Below are positions 51,093 to 59,716 of a DNA stretch of 64,000 nt, in pieces. A model generated the notes under the pieces. That model worked only from the letters and a program-made list of their open reading frames with translations. It was not told the origin of the DNA and made no database searches. The stretch spans positions 744,001 to 808,000 of the forward strand of contig CALOFP010000001.1 of assembly GCA_942492635.1 (NCBI GenBank). Direction: 5' to 3'. Numbering within the stretch: position 1 is the first letter of the stretch; each line of letters opens with the position of its first letter. Both the position numbers and the translations under genes were made by a program. This stretch comes from CALOFP01 sp942492635. GTDB lineage: Bacteria; UBP6; UBA1177; CALOFP01.

Positions 51093-53219
51093 CTATTCGC
51101 CCTTTTTGACGTCTGTTTTCGAACTCTCGGCAGGCTTGCTGCTGTCGGATTCTTTTACATCAACTTCGGGCTTTTCGACTTTCTTTTTTCTGGGTGCACT
51201 CTTTCTGGGTTTCTTTTCGCCCTTTTCAGAAGAGTCTGAAGATTCGGCCTTCTTCGTTTCGGTTTCTGCCGAACTTTTCTTCGTCGACCTTCCGGCAGCC
51301 GGTTTTCGTGCAGGCTTCCTGGTCTTCTCTTCGGCAGTTTCAGATTCGTTCTTGGCCGTCTTCGGAGCCTTCTCCGATGTCTCTTCGTCGGCTTTTTTCT
51401 TTCTTGTGCGTGCGGTTTTCTTCACGGGAGCCTTGGCTTCCTCATTTTTCTGCTTCGCCGGAGCTTCAGCGCTGGGCTCAGCTTCCACGCTCTTCTCCGT
51501 GGAAGTGGCCTCTGCTTTTTCGGAAGCTTTAACTTCCTCTGCAGGCTTTTTTCTCCGCACTGTTCTTTTTCTTTTCGGAGCCGCGGTCTTCTCTTCCTCG
51601 GCCTTTTCCGGAGTCTTCTTCTCTTCGGAACTCTCCTCTGCGGAAACCTTCTTCTCGACCGGTTTTTTCGCAGCGGGCTTTCTCACAGCCCTCTTTTTTG
51701 CCGGAGCTTTTTTTTCTGCCGGCTTTTCTTCAGCCTTTTCAGGTTTCGGTTCCGCAGCAGCCACCTCCGCCTTCTTCTCTTCGGCAGGTTTGATGGAAAT
51801 CATCCCTTCAACCACACCCTTCTTAACCACCTTTTCTGCAACCGGTTTGGGAGCAGCTGTAGTTTCAGCTTCGGTAACCGGAGCTTTCTTCTCCGGCTTG
51901 GCTTCAACGACCTGTTTCTGAGTTTTCGGGGCAGCTTCCTTTTTCTTTTCGGGAACGATTGTTATCTTTCCGGCAACGTCGCCACCCTTCACAGCAGAGG
52001 ATTTAACCGGTTCCGACTTCTTCTCAACCTTTACTGGCTGGGGAGCTTCCTTCTTTTCAACAGGAGCATTTTTCGTCTCGACGACAACATCTTTTACATT
52101 CTCGTCTTTTTCCGGTTTCACCTCCTTTACAAGGGATATCTTTCCGGGAACCAGCTTGAGCGGCTCGTACTCTCTTGCAGGAGCATCTTCGTCACTCTTT
52201 GAATCCCCGAGTTTAACTAAACCTGGAACATCTTTCGAAGGAGCACTCTCTGTTTTGGAAGGTTCATACTTTTTAACTATATCAACCTTCTTTTCGGGAG
52301 CTTTTTCTGGAGATTCAATCTTCTTTTCTACCCTTGGATCAGATTTCGGTTTTTCTTCGACCTTATTTTCCACCTTCGGAGCAACTTTCGGTCTCTCTTC
52401 GACCTTCTTTTCCACTTTCGGCGTAACTTTCGGTCTCTCTTCGTCCTTCTTTTCCACTTTCGGCGCAACTTTCGGTCTCTCTTCGACCTTCTTTTCGATC
52501 CTTGGTGCTGCTTCAGGCTTTTCCGTCATCTTCTTTTCAATAGCAGGAGCTGTTTTTGGTTTGATTTCATCTGCTTTCCCTTCAGGACGAACCTGTTTTA
52601 CCTTGTGTTCATCCTTATTTTCCGGGGGACGTGAAGTTTTAGGTCTCTGACCTCCCCTCCTCTCATCCTGTCCGCCGTTTGAATCCCGCTCTTCACGCTT
52701 TTTATCTTCCTGAAACTTTTCAGTTGTGACACGCGGAGCAGCCTGTCGATCCTGTCGATCTCTTCGATCCCTTCCGCCGGAACGCTTGTCCCGTCTATCC
52801 TTCTCCTGAGGACGATTTTCCTGTTCTCTCGATTCCTTTCTCCTGGCATCCTGCTTATTTTCAGCCGGAACCACCGTTTCCGGCTTCTTGTCAACCGATT
52901 CACGTGCAGGAACCTGATCGAGCCCCTCAAATTTCTCCGAAAAAAGCTCCTTTTCCAGTATGGGAAGAAGAATCTCCCTTACACGGGTCTTCATCTTTGA
53001 ATAGAGGGCTTTAAGCAGAAGAGGAGATCGATTGCTTTTCTCGATCATCTCATCCACTCGCTTGAATACCTTCAGGAGCAGTTCCTTTCTCTCCCTCAAT
53101 TTCTCATTACGATCCACAACATCGTTGACTTTCTTTATTCCGGTGCAGAACTCTTCGCGCAGAACAGAAATCTGTTCCTTTGTAAGTATCTTTTCCAGAT
53201 ACTTCTCAAGATTTTTCAT
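51093..53219 (-). CDS. Long Lys/Glu/Pro/Ala-rich repeat protein
   Basis: The protein has 708 aa from the ATG at 53219 (nine bases after GGAG; an ATG at 53228 is too close to that site). The first 100 residues form an ordered helical domain (LEKYLEKILTKEQISVLREE, KNLERK-type heptads). The rest is low complexity: R/E/D-rich, then 14-residue VEKKxEERPKVAPK units, then an Ala/Lys/Pro-rich region resembling histone H1 tails (KKRAVRKPAAKKP, RKSAPRKKK). It has no signal peptide, so it is cytoplasmic; the basic tail could bind nucleic acid or ribosomes. The start overlaps the TetR-family gene, so the two are an operon. Confidence 0.65.
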   Translation of the reverse strand: MKNLEKYLEKILTKEQISVLREEFCTGIKKVNDVVDRNEKLRERKELLLKVFKRVDEMIEKSNRSPLLLKALYSKMKTRVREILLPILEKELFSEKFEGLDQVPARESVDKKPETVVPAENKQDARRKESREQENRPQEKDRRDKRSGGRDRRDRQDRQAAPRVTTEKFQEDKKREERDSNGGQDERRGGQRPKTSRPPENKDEHKVKQVRPEGKADEIKPKTAPAIEKKMTEKPEAAPRIEKKVEERPKVAPKVEKKDEERPKVTPKVEKKVEERPKVAPKVENKVEEKPKSDPRVEKKIESPEKAPEKKVDIVKKYEPSKTESAPSKDVPGLVKLGDSKSDEDAPAREYEPLKLVPGKISLVKEVKPEKDENVKDVVVETKNAPVEKKEAPQPVKVEKKSEPVKSSAVKGGDVAGKITIVPEKKKEAAPKTQKQVVEAKPEKKAPVTEAETTAAPKPVAEKVVKKGVVEGMISIKPAEEKKAEVAAAEPKPEKAEEKPAEKKAPAKKRAVRKPAAKKPVEKKVSAEESSEEKKTPEKAEEEKTAAPKRKRTVRRKKPAEEVKASEKAEATSTEKSVEAEPSAEAPAKQKNEEAKAPVKKTARTRKKKADEETSEKAPKTAKNESETAEEKTRKPARKPAAGRSTKKSSAETETKKAESSDSSEKGEKKPRKSAPRKKKVEKPEVDVKESDSSKPAESSKTDVKKGE
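52300..52545 (-). repeat. 42-bp coding tandem repeat in the K/E/P/A-rich gene
   Basis: Units of 42 bp starting at 52381, 52423 and 52465 are almost identical, with more diverged units on both sides. They encode the 14-residue VEERPKVAPKVEKK unit. Confidence 0.75.
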
Positions 53220-53823
53220 TATCTTCATCTCCTTTGAATCTTATATATCCCTTTATGTCGAAATTCCTCAGGGAGTTGATCAGCGGATCCATATCGAGTA
53301 CCGAGCCACCGTCGATGGCCCACTGGTAGGCTATCTCCTTTATTGTTCCGACAATGTTGTAAGAAAGCATCCTGACGTCTGTACCTGTCGGAATATCCCC
53401 GTTTTTCTCTAAAAGGGTCAGGGCACCTTCAACATATTCAACCAGCTTGGCATAAAAAAGTATCAGCTGATGATCAAACTCCTTATCAAGACCGACCGCC
53501 TCACTGACCATAATTTTAGTCAGATCCTTGTTGCGGATGACGGTATCCATTATCTTACCGATATTCCTGTTAAATTGGACAGCGGCAGGCTCTTCGAGGG
53601 AAAATATGGAAATTCCCTCGAGTATTGTGTGGGTGAACTTCTTTATCAGAGTATCGAAAATATCCCTTTTGTTTTCAAAATACAGATAAATCGTTCCCCG
53701 GGCGACATCAGCCTTGTTACAGATGTCTGTTACACTCGTGGAATGGTAGCCTTTTTTGGCAAAAACCTTTGCCGCTGACTGGAGTATCTGCTCTCTTCTG
53801 TTTTCTTTTTTCGAAGCCCTCAT
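53206..53823 (-). CDS. TetR-family transcriptional regulator
   Basis: The protein has 205 aa from the ATG at 53823, seven bases after GGGAAG. N-terminal TetR helix-turn-helix: REQILQSAAKVFAKKGYHST, DICNKADVARGTIYLYFENK. The ligand domain (residues 60-205) is divergent, as usual, and gives no clue to the ligand. The stop codon lies within the start region of the K/E/P/A-rich protein, so it probably controls that operon and itself. Confidence 0.85.
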   Translation of the reverse strand: MRASKKENRREQILQSAAKVFAKKGYHSTSVTDICNKADVARGTIYLYFENKRDIFDTLIKKFTHTILEGISIFSLEEPAAVQFNRNIGKIMDTVIRNKDLTKIMVSEAVGLDKEFDHQLILFYAKLVEYVEGALTLLEKNGDIPTGTDVRMLSYNIVGTIKEIAYQWAIDGGSVLDMDPLINSLRNFDIKGYIRFKGDEDNEKS

Positions 53824-53857
53824 AACTGCACTTCCCAAAGTCAAAATTGCTGGTTAT

Positions 53858-53885
53858 ATTATCAGAAAGTGTCTTTAAAAGTCAA
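53858..53885 (-). promoter_or_regulatory. Predicted promoter of TetR-family operon
   Basis: On the minus strand TTGACT (53880-53885), a 16-bp spacer and GATAAT (53858-53863), about 35 nt before the ATG. Confidence 0.5.
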
Positions 53886-53920
53886 CAATATAATGTTATA
53901 TGGGATTAGAAGGAAACTGT

Positions 53921-55699
53921 TCAGTCGGAAATGGAATCAAGTGTCGAAACAATCTTATAAATACCGTCGAGATAACGATATGGCAACTCTGCCGATCTCA
54001 GAAAATCAAAACGACACTCGAACCAACTCTTCAGATTGGAAAAATAGTCCATGTCGTCTTTAAATCCCATGGGACAGTAGTGTTCCGATCCTTTTCCCAT
54101 AAATTTTTCACGGCTTTTCGTGTCGGGCAGGAAGAGTCCGGGGCAACTTTTCCACTCCTTCCACTTTACTCCGCCTCTTGCGATATTCGCCAAGATCGAG
54201 CTGCTGACAGAAAGTGGAATATCTGAAGGTTTACCTTTTCCGTAAAACTTTCCGGTATTCATTATCAGCCCTTTCATCCGCACTTTCGAAGTCATCTCTA
54301 CGAACATCTCAAGCTCCTTTTCCAGCCCCCAGATGTTCCATGGATTTGCTCCGGGAATAAATTTCGGATACTCAGAATCGATCTCACCGGCATCCATGGA
54401 CATGTAGAGAGCCGTCAGAAGATCCCTGTCCCTAACAAGAATAACCGGAGGCAGAAACTCGTCCCGGGTCAGCATGGTCAGATAGTCCGGCCATGGTGTA
54501 TCCATCCCTCCCGTTCCTGTTGAAACCCTTTCACGCATTACAATGCTTTTACCGATTTTGTGCTCCCGGTTACCGTGTATAATGACCCTTTTTGCCTTAT
54601 CGTTTTCAGTAACCATCACATTTTCAGCACTCATCACTGCATCATAGGGTTCGGTATCCGGGGCAAAATCGTGACAGCAGAGGTAGAAGTTGCTCTCAAC
54701 GCCAACAGTTGCCCGCTTCCTTGAGCTAGGTTCATGAAGCAGGACGACGGCATGGTCGCCACCGGTCGTCACAACCTCTCCGGAATCCAATTTCACAAGA
54801 TCTTTATGATCGTTCAAGGAAAGTGCCGACTTTCCGGTCCCTGACGCTCCAATTGCAAGGAATGTACAGTTCATTCTCTTGCCATTCTGAATTGTTGTAA
54901 TTGTTTTTGAACTTCCACAGAACGGCATTCCCACACCCTTCTTAACGGCCATGTTCCATACGAGGGTTGAGATTCCGTTGCGTATCTCACTGTAGTGTCT
55001 GGCTCCCAGGAGAAAGGCTGTATTCTTTTCGGCATCAAAAATCATCATTATTCTGGGAGGTTCGCTCTCACCATCGTCTATTTCGCAATCAGACGTTCTG
55101 CTTTTCCAGTACATCCACTCGTCATTTACCCACTCCGGATAACATACGATCCTCAGCAGGGACTCATCGAGAGGTTTGCTCTTTTTATAAAATTTACTCA
55201 CCTTTTCATCGCATTCCCCGAAGTTGAATACAAAATCAAGTGCATGCTTAGCGTACTCTCTGGGTACGAGAAGATCGATCTTTCCCATGAAATCACTGTT
55301 CCTTGAAAAACAGCTCGAAACCTTCACAAGTTCTCGCTGCATAAGCTCACTGGATGTCTCCCTCACCACGCGGAGAATGTCTCCACGCATATCCCTGCAA
55401 CCTCTGCATTCCGAGGCCGCCTCTTCCGTGGGAAGAACCCTTCGGGCCCATCCGTTTGCAGCACTCTCCTCTCCCGTAAAACTTACGAGCACCTTCTTGT
55501 CGTTAAGACCGAAATCAGCACCTCCCCCGATGGGTATATCCGTTTCAATTACTGTCGGCTGTTCGGCAGCCATCTCATAGAGCTCATCAACCGACGGAGA
55601 TATAACATTCATCCCCGCCATGAGGGTTATAGCCATGCTCTCCATTTCCGAAACAGTCCCAGAAAAATTCGATGGATCAATAAAATCTCTGGTACTCAT
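53921..55699 (-). CDS. Phosphoenolpyruvate carboxykinase (ATP)-like protein, active site altered
   Basis: The protein has 592 aa from the ATG at 55699, six bases after GGGAG (an earlier ATG lacks a site). The C-terminal half matches ATP-dependent PEPCK in order: GARHYSEIRNGISTLVWN, PFCGSS, the P-loop IGASGTGKSALSLN and DYLTMLTRDEFLPPV-type segments. The P-loop is intact. Catalytic residues of PEPCK are not kept: the KK of GEMKKG is RN, the metal His of MHCSAN is Phe, and the DDEHGW loop reads TGGDHAVV. It may therefore use ATP for another reaction or be a regulator. A Cys cluster (ECRGCRD, SSCFSR) lies in the N-terminal half. Confidence 0.65.
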   Translation of the reverse strand: MSTRDFIDPSNFSGTVSEMESMAITLMAGMNVISPSVDELYEMAAEQPTVIETDIPIGGGADFGLNDKKVLVSFTGEESAANGWARRVLPTEEAASECRGCRDMRGDILRVVRETSSELMQRELVKVSSCFSRNSDFMGKIDLLVPREYAKHALDFVFNFGECDEKVSKFYKKSKPLDESLLRIVCYPEWVNDEWMYWKSRTSDCEIDDGESEPPRIMMIFDAEKNTAFLLGARHYSEIRNGISTLVWNMAVKKGVGMPFCGSSKTITTIQNGKRMNCTFLAIGASGTGKSALSLNDHKDLVKLDSGEVVTTGGDHAVVLLHEPSSRKRATVGVESNFYLCCHDFAPDTEPYDAVMSAENVMVTENDKAKRVIIHGNREHKIGKSIVMRERVSTGTGGMDTPWPDYLTMLTRDEFLPPVILVRDRDLLTALYMSMDAGEIDSEYPKFIPGANPWNIWGLEKELEMFVEMTSKVRMKGLIMNTGKFYGKGKPSDIPLSVSSSILANIARGGVKWKEWKSCPGLFLPDTKSREKFMGKGSEHYCPMGFKDDMDYFSNLKSWFECRFDFLRSAELPYRYLDGIYKIVSTLDSISD

Positions 55700-55764
55700 A
55701 AGTAACTCCCTTTTAATCTTCATAATTTGTTTGCAATGCTCTAAACTTTATAACAAATCCTGCT

Positions 55765-55785
55765 TTTTTTCAATAAAATTAATGA
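55765..55785 (-). promoter_or_regulatory. Weak predicted promoter of PEPCK-like gene
   Basis: On the minus strand TTGAAA and TATAAA are separated by only 15 bp, about 45-50 nt upstream of the chosen ATG; coordinates are approximate. Confidence 0.3.
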
Positions 55786-55829
55786 TTTTTTCTTCAATAC
55801 CATGATTTTGTTTTTTTCAAGACGAAACC

Positions 55830-55857
55830 TTGATATTTAAATGCTCAACTCTATAAT
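55830..55857 (+). promoter_or_regulatory. Predicted promoter of the hypothetical-trxA operon
   Basis: TTGATA (55830-55835), a 16-bp spacer and TATAAT (55852-55857), a perfect -10. Confidence 0.65.
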
Positions 55858-55890
55858 TAATTAAGGTTCAACATTTTCGGAGAGTAGATA

Positions 55891-56433
55891 ATGAAAAAAA
55901 ACCTCTTTTTCGTTCTTTTCACTGCACTCTTTCTTGCTACCAGCACCCTTTTGGGAGCGAAGGCTACAATCAGGACTGCAGACAAAACATTATCAAAAAC
56001 GGATGTTATCAAAATTGAATCGGCCAGATATGACGGCACATCCAAAAAGGAGGGTTCCTACATAAACGTGGCCCAGGGCACAAATGAATTCATGCTTCCC
56101 ATGAAAAAAATCAAATCCATTGAACTGAAGACGCCAGGTGAAATTTCATGTTATGAAGATTCCAGCTTTTCTCCGATAAGAACATTCTGCACAAAGAGAA
56201 ACAGATATGAAGTTACCCTCCGAAAACCCACTAAATCCAAGGCTCCCGTTGAGGTCGTCGATGATCAGGCCTTTCTTTTCACCGTTTCAGGAGAAAAGGA
56301 TCCGATCAAGACGTTCTTCTACAAAATCAAGGTGAGCAACCAGGGAAACGAGGGAAAAACAAGCCAGAAACAACTGGTTGAACAGATCGAAAAGATTGAG
56401 AAAAGGGCGATAATAAAAATAAATTTCTTATAG
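55891..56433 (+). CDS. Hypothetical exported protein upstream of trxA
   Basis: The protein has 180 aa. Signal peptide MKKNLFFVLFTALFLATSTLLGAKA. The mature part is basic and beta-rich with a Cys pair (ISCYEDSSF, RTFCTKRNR) and a closing amphipathic helix. No known family. It ends nine bases before trxA and shares its promoter; a cytoplasmic thioredoxin cannot reduce it directly, so the link may be only transcriptional. CGGAGAG precedes the ATG. Confidence 0.55.
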   Translation: MKKNLFFVLFTALFLATSTLLGAKATIRTADKTLSKTDVIKIESARYDGTSKKEGSYINVAQGTNEFMLPMKKIKSIELKTPGEISCYEDSSFSPIRTFCTKRNRYEVTLRKPTKSKAPVEVVDDQAFLFTVSGEKDPIKTFFYKIKVSNQGNEGKTSQKQLVEQIEKIEKRAIIKINFL

Positions 56434-56442
56434 GAGAAAATC

Positions 56443-56763
56443 ATGCTTAATCTTAACAAATCAAACTTCACAAACGAAGTAAAAGATTTTGAGGGTGTTG
56501 TAATCGTAGACTTCTGGGCACCATGGTGCGGACCTTGCCGTATGGTGGGACCTATCTTTGAAGAACTCGCAGGAGAGTATGAAGGCGAAACAAATGTAAA
56601 ATTTGCAAAGGTCAACACTGATGACGAGCAGGATCTTGCAAGCCAGTTCGGAATTCGCGGAATTCCCACTGTAAAAATCTTCAAAAACGGATCTGAAGTA
56701 GAACAGTTTGTCGGCGCCGCTCCAAAAGATGTCTACAAGGATCTCGTAGAAAAACATCGCTAG
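56443..56763 (+). CDS. trxA: Thioredoxin
   Basis: The protein has 106 aa, the usual length. Active site Trp28-Cys29-Gly-Pro-Cys32 in FWAPWCGPCRMVGP, with VNTDDEQDLASQFGIRGIPT carrying the cis-Pro. A general cytoplasmic disulfide reductant. TAGGAG lies before the ATG. Confidence 0.95.
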   Translation: MLNLNKSNFTNEVKDFEGVVIVDFWAPWCGPCRMVGPIFEELAGEYEGETNVKFAKVNTDDEQDLASQFGIRGIPTVKIFKNGSEVEQFVGAAPKDVYKDLVEKHR

Positions 56764-56915
56764 AAGATATTATCTACAATAATTTCAGTATTTTTTTACC
56801 ACCGAAATAGATTTCCTCTTAACAATTCAATTTCTAATTGTCAGAATTTTCAGATGTAATTCTTTTTGTAAGCAAAAATGAAGCTGAACTTGTGTGATTT
56901 TCGGAACTCTTTACT

Positions 56916-57956
56916 TTATCGAATCAGCATGCAATCGCCGTAACTGTAGAAGCGATACTTTTCCTTCACGGCCTCTTTGTAGGCGCTCATTACGAAGTCG
57001 TATCCGGCAAATGCAGAGATCATCATTATGAGAGTGGATTTCGGAAGGTGAAAATTGGTTAGAATGGAGTCCACAAAGCGGTAGTTGTAGCCGGGATAGA
57101 TGAATATGGATGAATCCGCCTCTCCTGCCGCCAGAGTTCCATCCTCTCTTGCAGCCGTCTCAAGGGCCCTGACCGTAGTGGTCCCCACGGCGACGATTTT
57201 CCTTCCCTCCCGCTTATCCCTGTTGAGCCTTTCTGCGACATCCTCGGGAATTGAAAAGCGCTCGGAATGCATTTTATGTTCTTCGAGCTTTTCACTTTTC
57301 ACCGGAAGAAAAGTGCCGAGTCCCACATGAAGCGACACGAACTCTACACGGCCTGAGAGTTTCTCTCGCAACTTGTCCATGGTTTCATCGCTGAAATGAA
57401 GTCCCGCTGTCGGCGCGGCTACCGATCCCGTATTCTGAGCGTAAACTGTCTGATAATCGCGTCGATCCTCTTCCCGACATCGCTTCTCGCCTCTCTTTTT
57501 GAGGATATAGGGAGGAAGGGGAACATCTCCATGAGTTTCAAGAAATGAGTAGAGATCATTTCCCTCTGCGGAAAAACAAATGTTATACAGACCTTCGGAA
57601 CGGGAGACAACTGTCGCTTCCATTCCGCCGTCGATCGATACGCTTTCTCCAGATTTCAGAGGCTTCGATGAACGCCCCATGGCCTCCCACGATCCGTCGG
57701 GAAACTCTTTTACAAGCAGAAATTCGACTTTTCCACCGCTGCTTTTTGTTCCGAAAAGGCGTGCAGGGATAACTTTAGATGCGTTAAAAACAACTGTGCA
57801 GTTTTCATCTATAGAATCGACAAAGTCCCGGAATTTTGAGTGAGTGATTTTTTCACTATCCCGGTCGAGAATCATCATTCTCGAACTTCCTCTGGGAAGA
57901 AAAGTGTCTGCAATAAGTTCTTCTGGAAGATGGTAGTCAAAAGCGTTTACGTCCAT
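56916..57956 (-). CDS. queA: tRNA preQ1 ribosyltransferase-isomerase
   Basis: The protein has 346 aa, typical length. Signatures: FDYHLPEELIADTFLPRGSSRMMIL at the N-terminus (written here in two parts in the family motif), ASKVIPARLFG, YQTVYA(Q)NTGSVAAPTAGLHF, VSLHVGLGTFLPV and TTTVRALET with NFHLPKSTL. It makes epoxyqueuosine from preQ1-tRNA and S-adenosylmethionine. It lies one base after the SpoIID-like gene in the direction of transcription. Confidence 0.95.
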   Translation of the reverse strand: MDVNAFDYHLPEELIADTFLPRGSSRMMILDRDSEKITHSKFRDFVDSIDENCTVVFNASKVIPARLFGTKSSGGKVEFLLVKEFPDGSWEAMGRSSKPLKSGESVSIDGGMEATVVSRSEGLYNICFSAEGNDLYSFLETHGDVPLPPYILKKRGEKRCREEDRRDYQTVYAQNTGSVAAPTAGLHFSDETMDKLREKLSGRVEFVSLHVGLGTFLPVKSEKLEEHKMHSERFSIPEDVAERLNRDKREGRKIVAVGTTTVRALETAAREDGTLAAGEADSSIFIYPGYNYRFVDSILTNFHLPKSTLIMMISAFAGYDFVMSAYKEAVKEKYRFYSYGDCMLIR

Positions 57957-57957
57957 A

Positions 57958-59094
57958 TCAGTATATCTTCTTTATCTCAATGTTTTTAAAATAGTAACTA
58001 ATAATATCCCTGTATTTCATTCCTTTTTTTGCCATTTCGGCCATTCCCCACTGGCAACATCCTACACCGTGACCGGCCCCACGGCCTCTAAAGATAAAGT
58101 TTTTTCCGTCTTTGTCAACCGTAAAGCTGTTCGACCACACAACCGAGTAACCGACATAACGGCGAAAATGGTCCACCTTCATTTTTATGCCGTCTACATC
58201 TACATGCGTTACCCGATCTCCTTTTCTTCTAACCGAAATTGTTCGGATTCGTGATACCTTGATTCCGTTTTTGCGCAATCTTTTACCCATCTGATCAGAG
58301 GAAAGAACTCTCTTCCATCGATACAGAGAACTCTTTCTGCAGTACGGACAGGAAACGGATTTCAGATAGGGAACATCCTTACCCCAGACATTACTGCTTG
58401 ATGCGGTTTCTCCTCCGCACGTTGAATGAAAGAAAATCTGCGCCGGCATGTTTCCGTAACTGATTATCTCTCCGCTTGTGGCCGCTACAGCATCGTTGGC
58501 GGACATATCCTCTTTGGAAAGACCTCCGTAAACCTGATCCAGAACTGTTGGTGAAAGGTCGTAAATGTCACTTCTTCTGTTATAAATCTTCTGGTAAACC
58601 GCATATGTCCTTGCAAGCACGGCCTGGACCTTCTTCGCCTCCAGAGACCAGGATGAAAGAATCTCCTTGTTTATAACACCTTTCACATAGTCATCAAGCG
58701 GAAGTTCGTTAACAACCGTTAATTGGCCGTTTATATTGTAGATATCAAAATTTCCGCGGAAAATTTTCGATCCGATTGAGAGAAATGAGAATTTCGGATG
58801 AACTTTCAGATGCCTGGAAGTATATGTTTCGCTGCCGATTCGAACACCGGATGAGCCGACCGGTCTGACGTCGAAACGTCCCTGTATCGATCCCACCTTC
58901 TCTTGATTCTCATTTCTTATCTCGGCATCTCCCTCAAGCAGAATTCTTTCAACTGAGATGACAATCCCTATTCGGATGTGAGAATCAAATCCGCCTTTGG
59001 GAGTGTCTCCCCCCAAAATTTTATGTGCAACGGCACAAAAACACTCTGCTGTTGAAAATAAAATTAAGAAACTAATCCAGAATTTTAACAACAA
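57958..59094 (-). CDS. SpoIID/LytB-domain protein
   Basis: About 378 aa from a TTG near 59094 that gives a signal-like start (LLLKFWISFLILFSTAECFCA); the frame opens at an ATG at 59163, where the residues do not fit a signal, so the start is uncertain. SpoIID domain: LPLDDYVKGVINKEILSSW, KVQAVLARTYAVYQ, PAQIFFHSTCGGETASSSNVWG and the C-terminal GRGAGHGVGCCQWG. In Bacillus SpoIID is a lytic transglycosylase acting on denuded glycan. The gene overlaps rlpA-like and follows capsule genes. Confidence 0.8.
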   Translation of the reverse strand: MLLKFWISFLILFSTAECFCAVAHKILGGDTPKGGFDSHIRIGIVISVERILLEGDAEIRNENQEKVGSIQGRFDVRPVGSSGVRIGSETYTSRHLKVHPKFSFLSIGSKIFRGNFDIYNINGQLTVVNELPLDDYVKGVINKEILSSWSLEAKKVQAVLARTYAVYQKIYNRRSDIYDLSPTVLDQVYGGLSKEDMSANDAVAATSGEIISYGNMPAQIFFHSTCGGETASSSNVWGKDVPYLKSVSCPYCRKSSLYRWKRVLSSDQMGKRLRKNGIKVSRIRTISVRRKGDRVTHVDVDGIKMKVDHFRRYVGYSVVWSNSFTVDKDGKNFIFRGRGAGHGVGCCQWGMAEMAKKGMKYRDIISYYFKNIEIKKIY

Positions 59095-59716
59095 ACCAGT
59101 CGCGCTTTCCGAAATGATCTTTGGCGACTTTCTCGGCCGTTCCTTTATCATCAAATTTGCCATATCTAACCTTGAAAAAAGATTCCTGACCTTCCTGTCG
59201 ATATATGTAGAGACCTTTCAGGACAAGTGAATCCATTAATTTTTTCGCATCATCCAGGGTTTTAAAAACACCAAGCTGCACGGTATAGAAAACTTCAGAT
59301 TCTGAATCTTCATCCAGAAGTTCGTTGTCTCCTCTCAATCCGACCACCCTGATTCTTACCGGAATTCTACCTACACTCTTTCGGGCAATCTTTGAGAATG
59401 CAGCCTCTGAAAGATCGATTACATTTCTCCCTGGCCTATCGGTTACTCTCACCCTGGTCTTCTTTCCATCATTGAGATTGGTTACCTCGAGTATGGTTCC
59501 GAAAGGAAAAGAGTAGATTGCGCAGGTATCTTCATTCTTGTCAAAAAATTCACCGGATGAGGTTTTTCGCCCGTGAAACTGACCACCGTAATAGGTTGCC
59601 TGTATGTAGTAGCTGTCGCCTCTGGAAACCGGTCTATGGATTTTCGTCTGCATACAGGAGGTCACCATGACAGCAAAAAGAGTTGTCAACAGATTAAGCT
59701 TTTTCAGTTTCCTCAT
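59072..59716 (-). CDS. RlpA-like lipoprotein with SPOR domain
   Basis: The protein has 214 aa from the ATG at 59716, which lies inside the end of the Wzc-like gene; the frame opens at 59761. Lipobox FAVMVTSC. Double-psi beta-barrel domain (YIQATYYGGQFHGRKTSSGE, then RVTDRPGRNVIDLSEAAF with catalytic-type Asp) and a C-terminal SPOR domain (FYTVQLGVFKTLDDAKKLMD). RlpA proteins cleave denuded peptidoglycan and SPOR binds it, so this may open the wall for the capsule or secretion apparatus next to it. The start is coupled to the upstream gene. Confidence 0.85.
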   Translation of the reverse strand: MRKLKKLNLLTTLFAVMVTSCMQTKIHRPVSRGDSYYIQATYYGGQFHGRKTSSGEFFDKNEDTCAIYSFPFGTILEVTNLNDGKKTRVRVTDRPGRNVIDLSEAAFSKIARKSVGRIPVRIRVVGLRGDNELLDEDSESEVFYTVQLGVFKTLDDAKKLMDSLVLKGLYIYRQEGQESFFKVRYGKFDDKGTAEKVAKDHFGKRDWFVVKILD

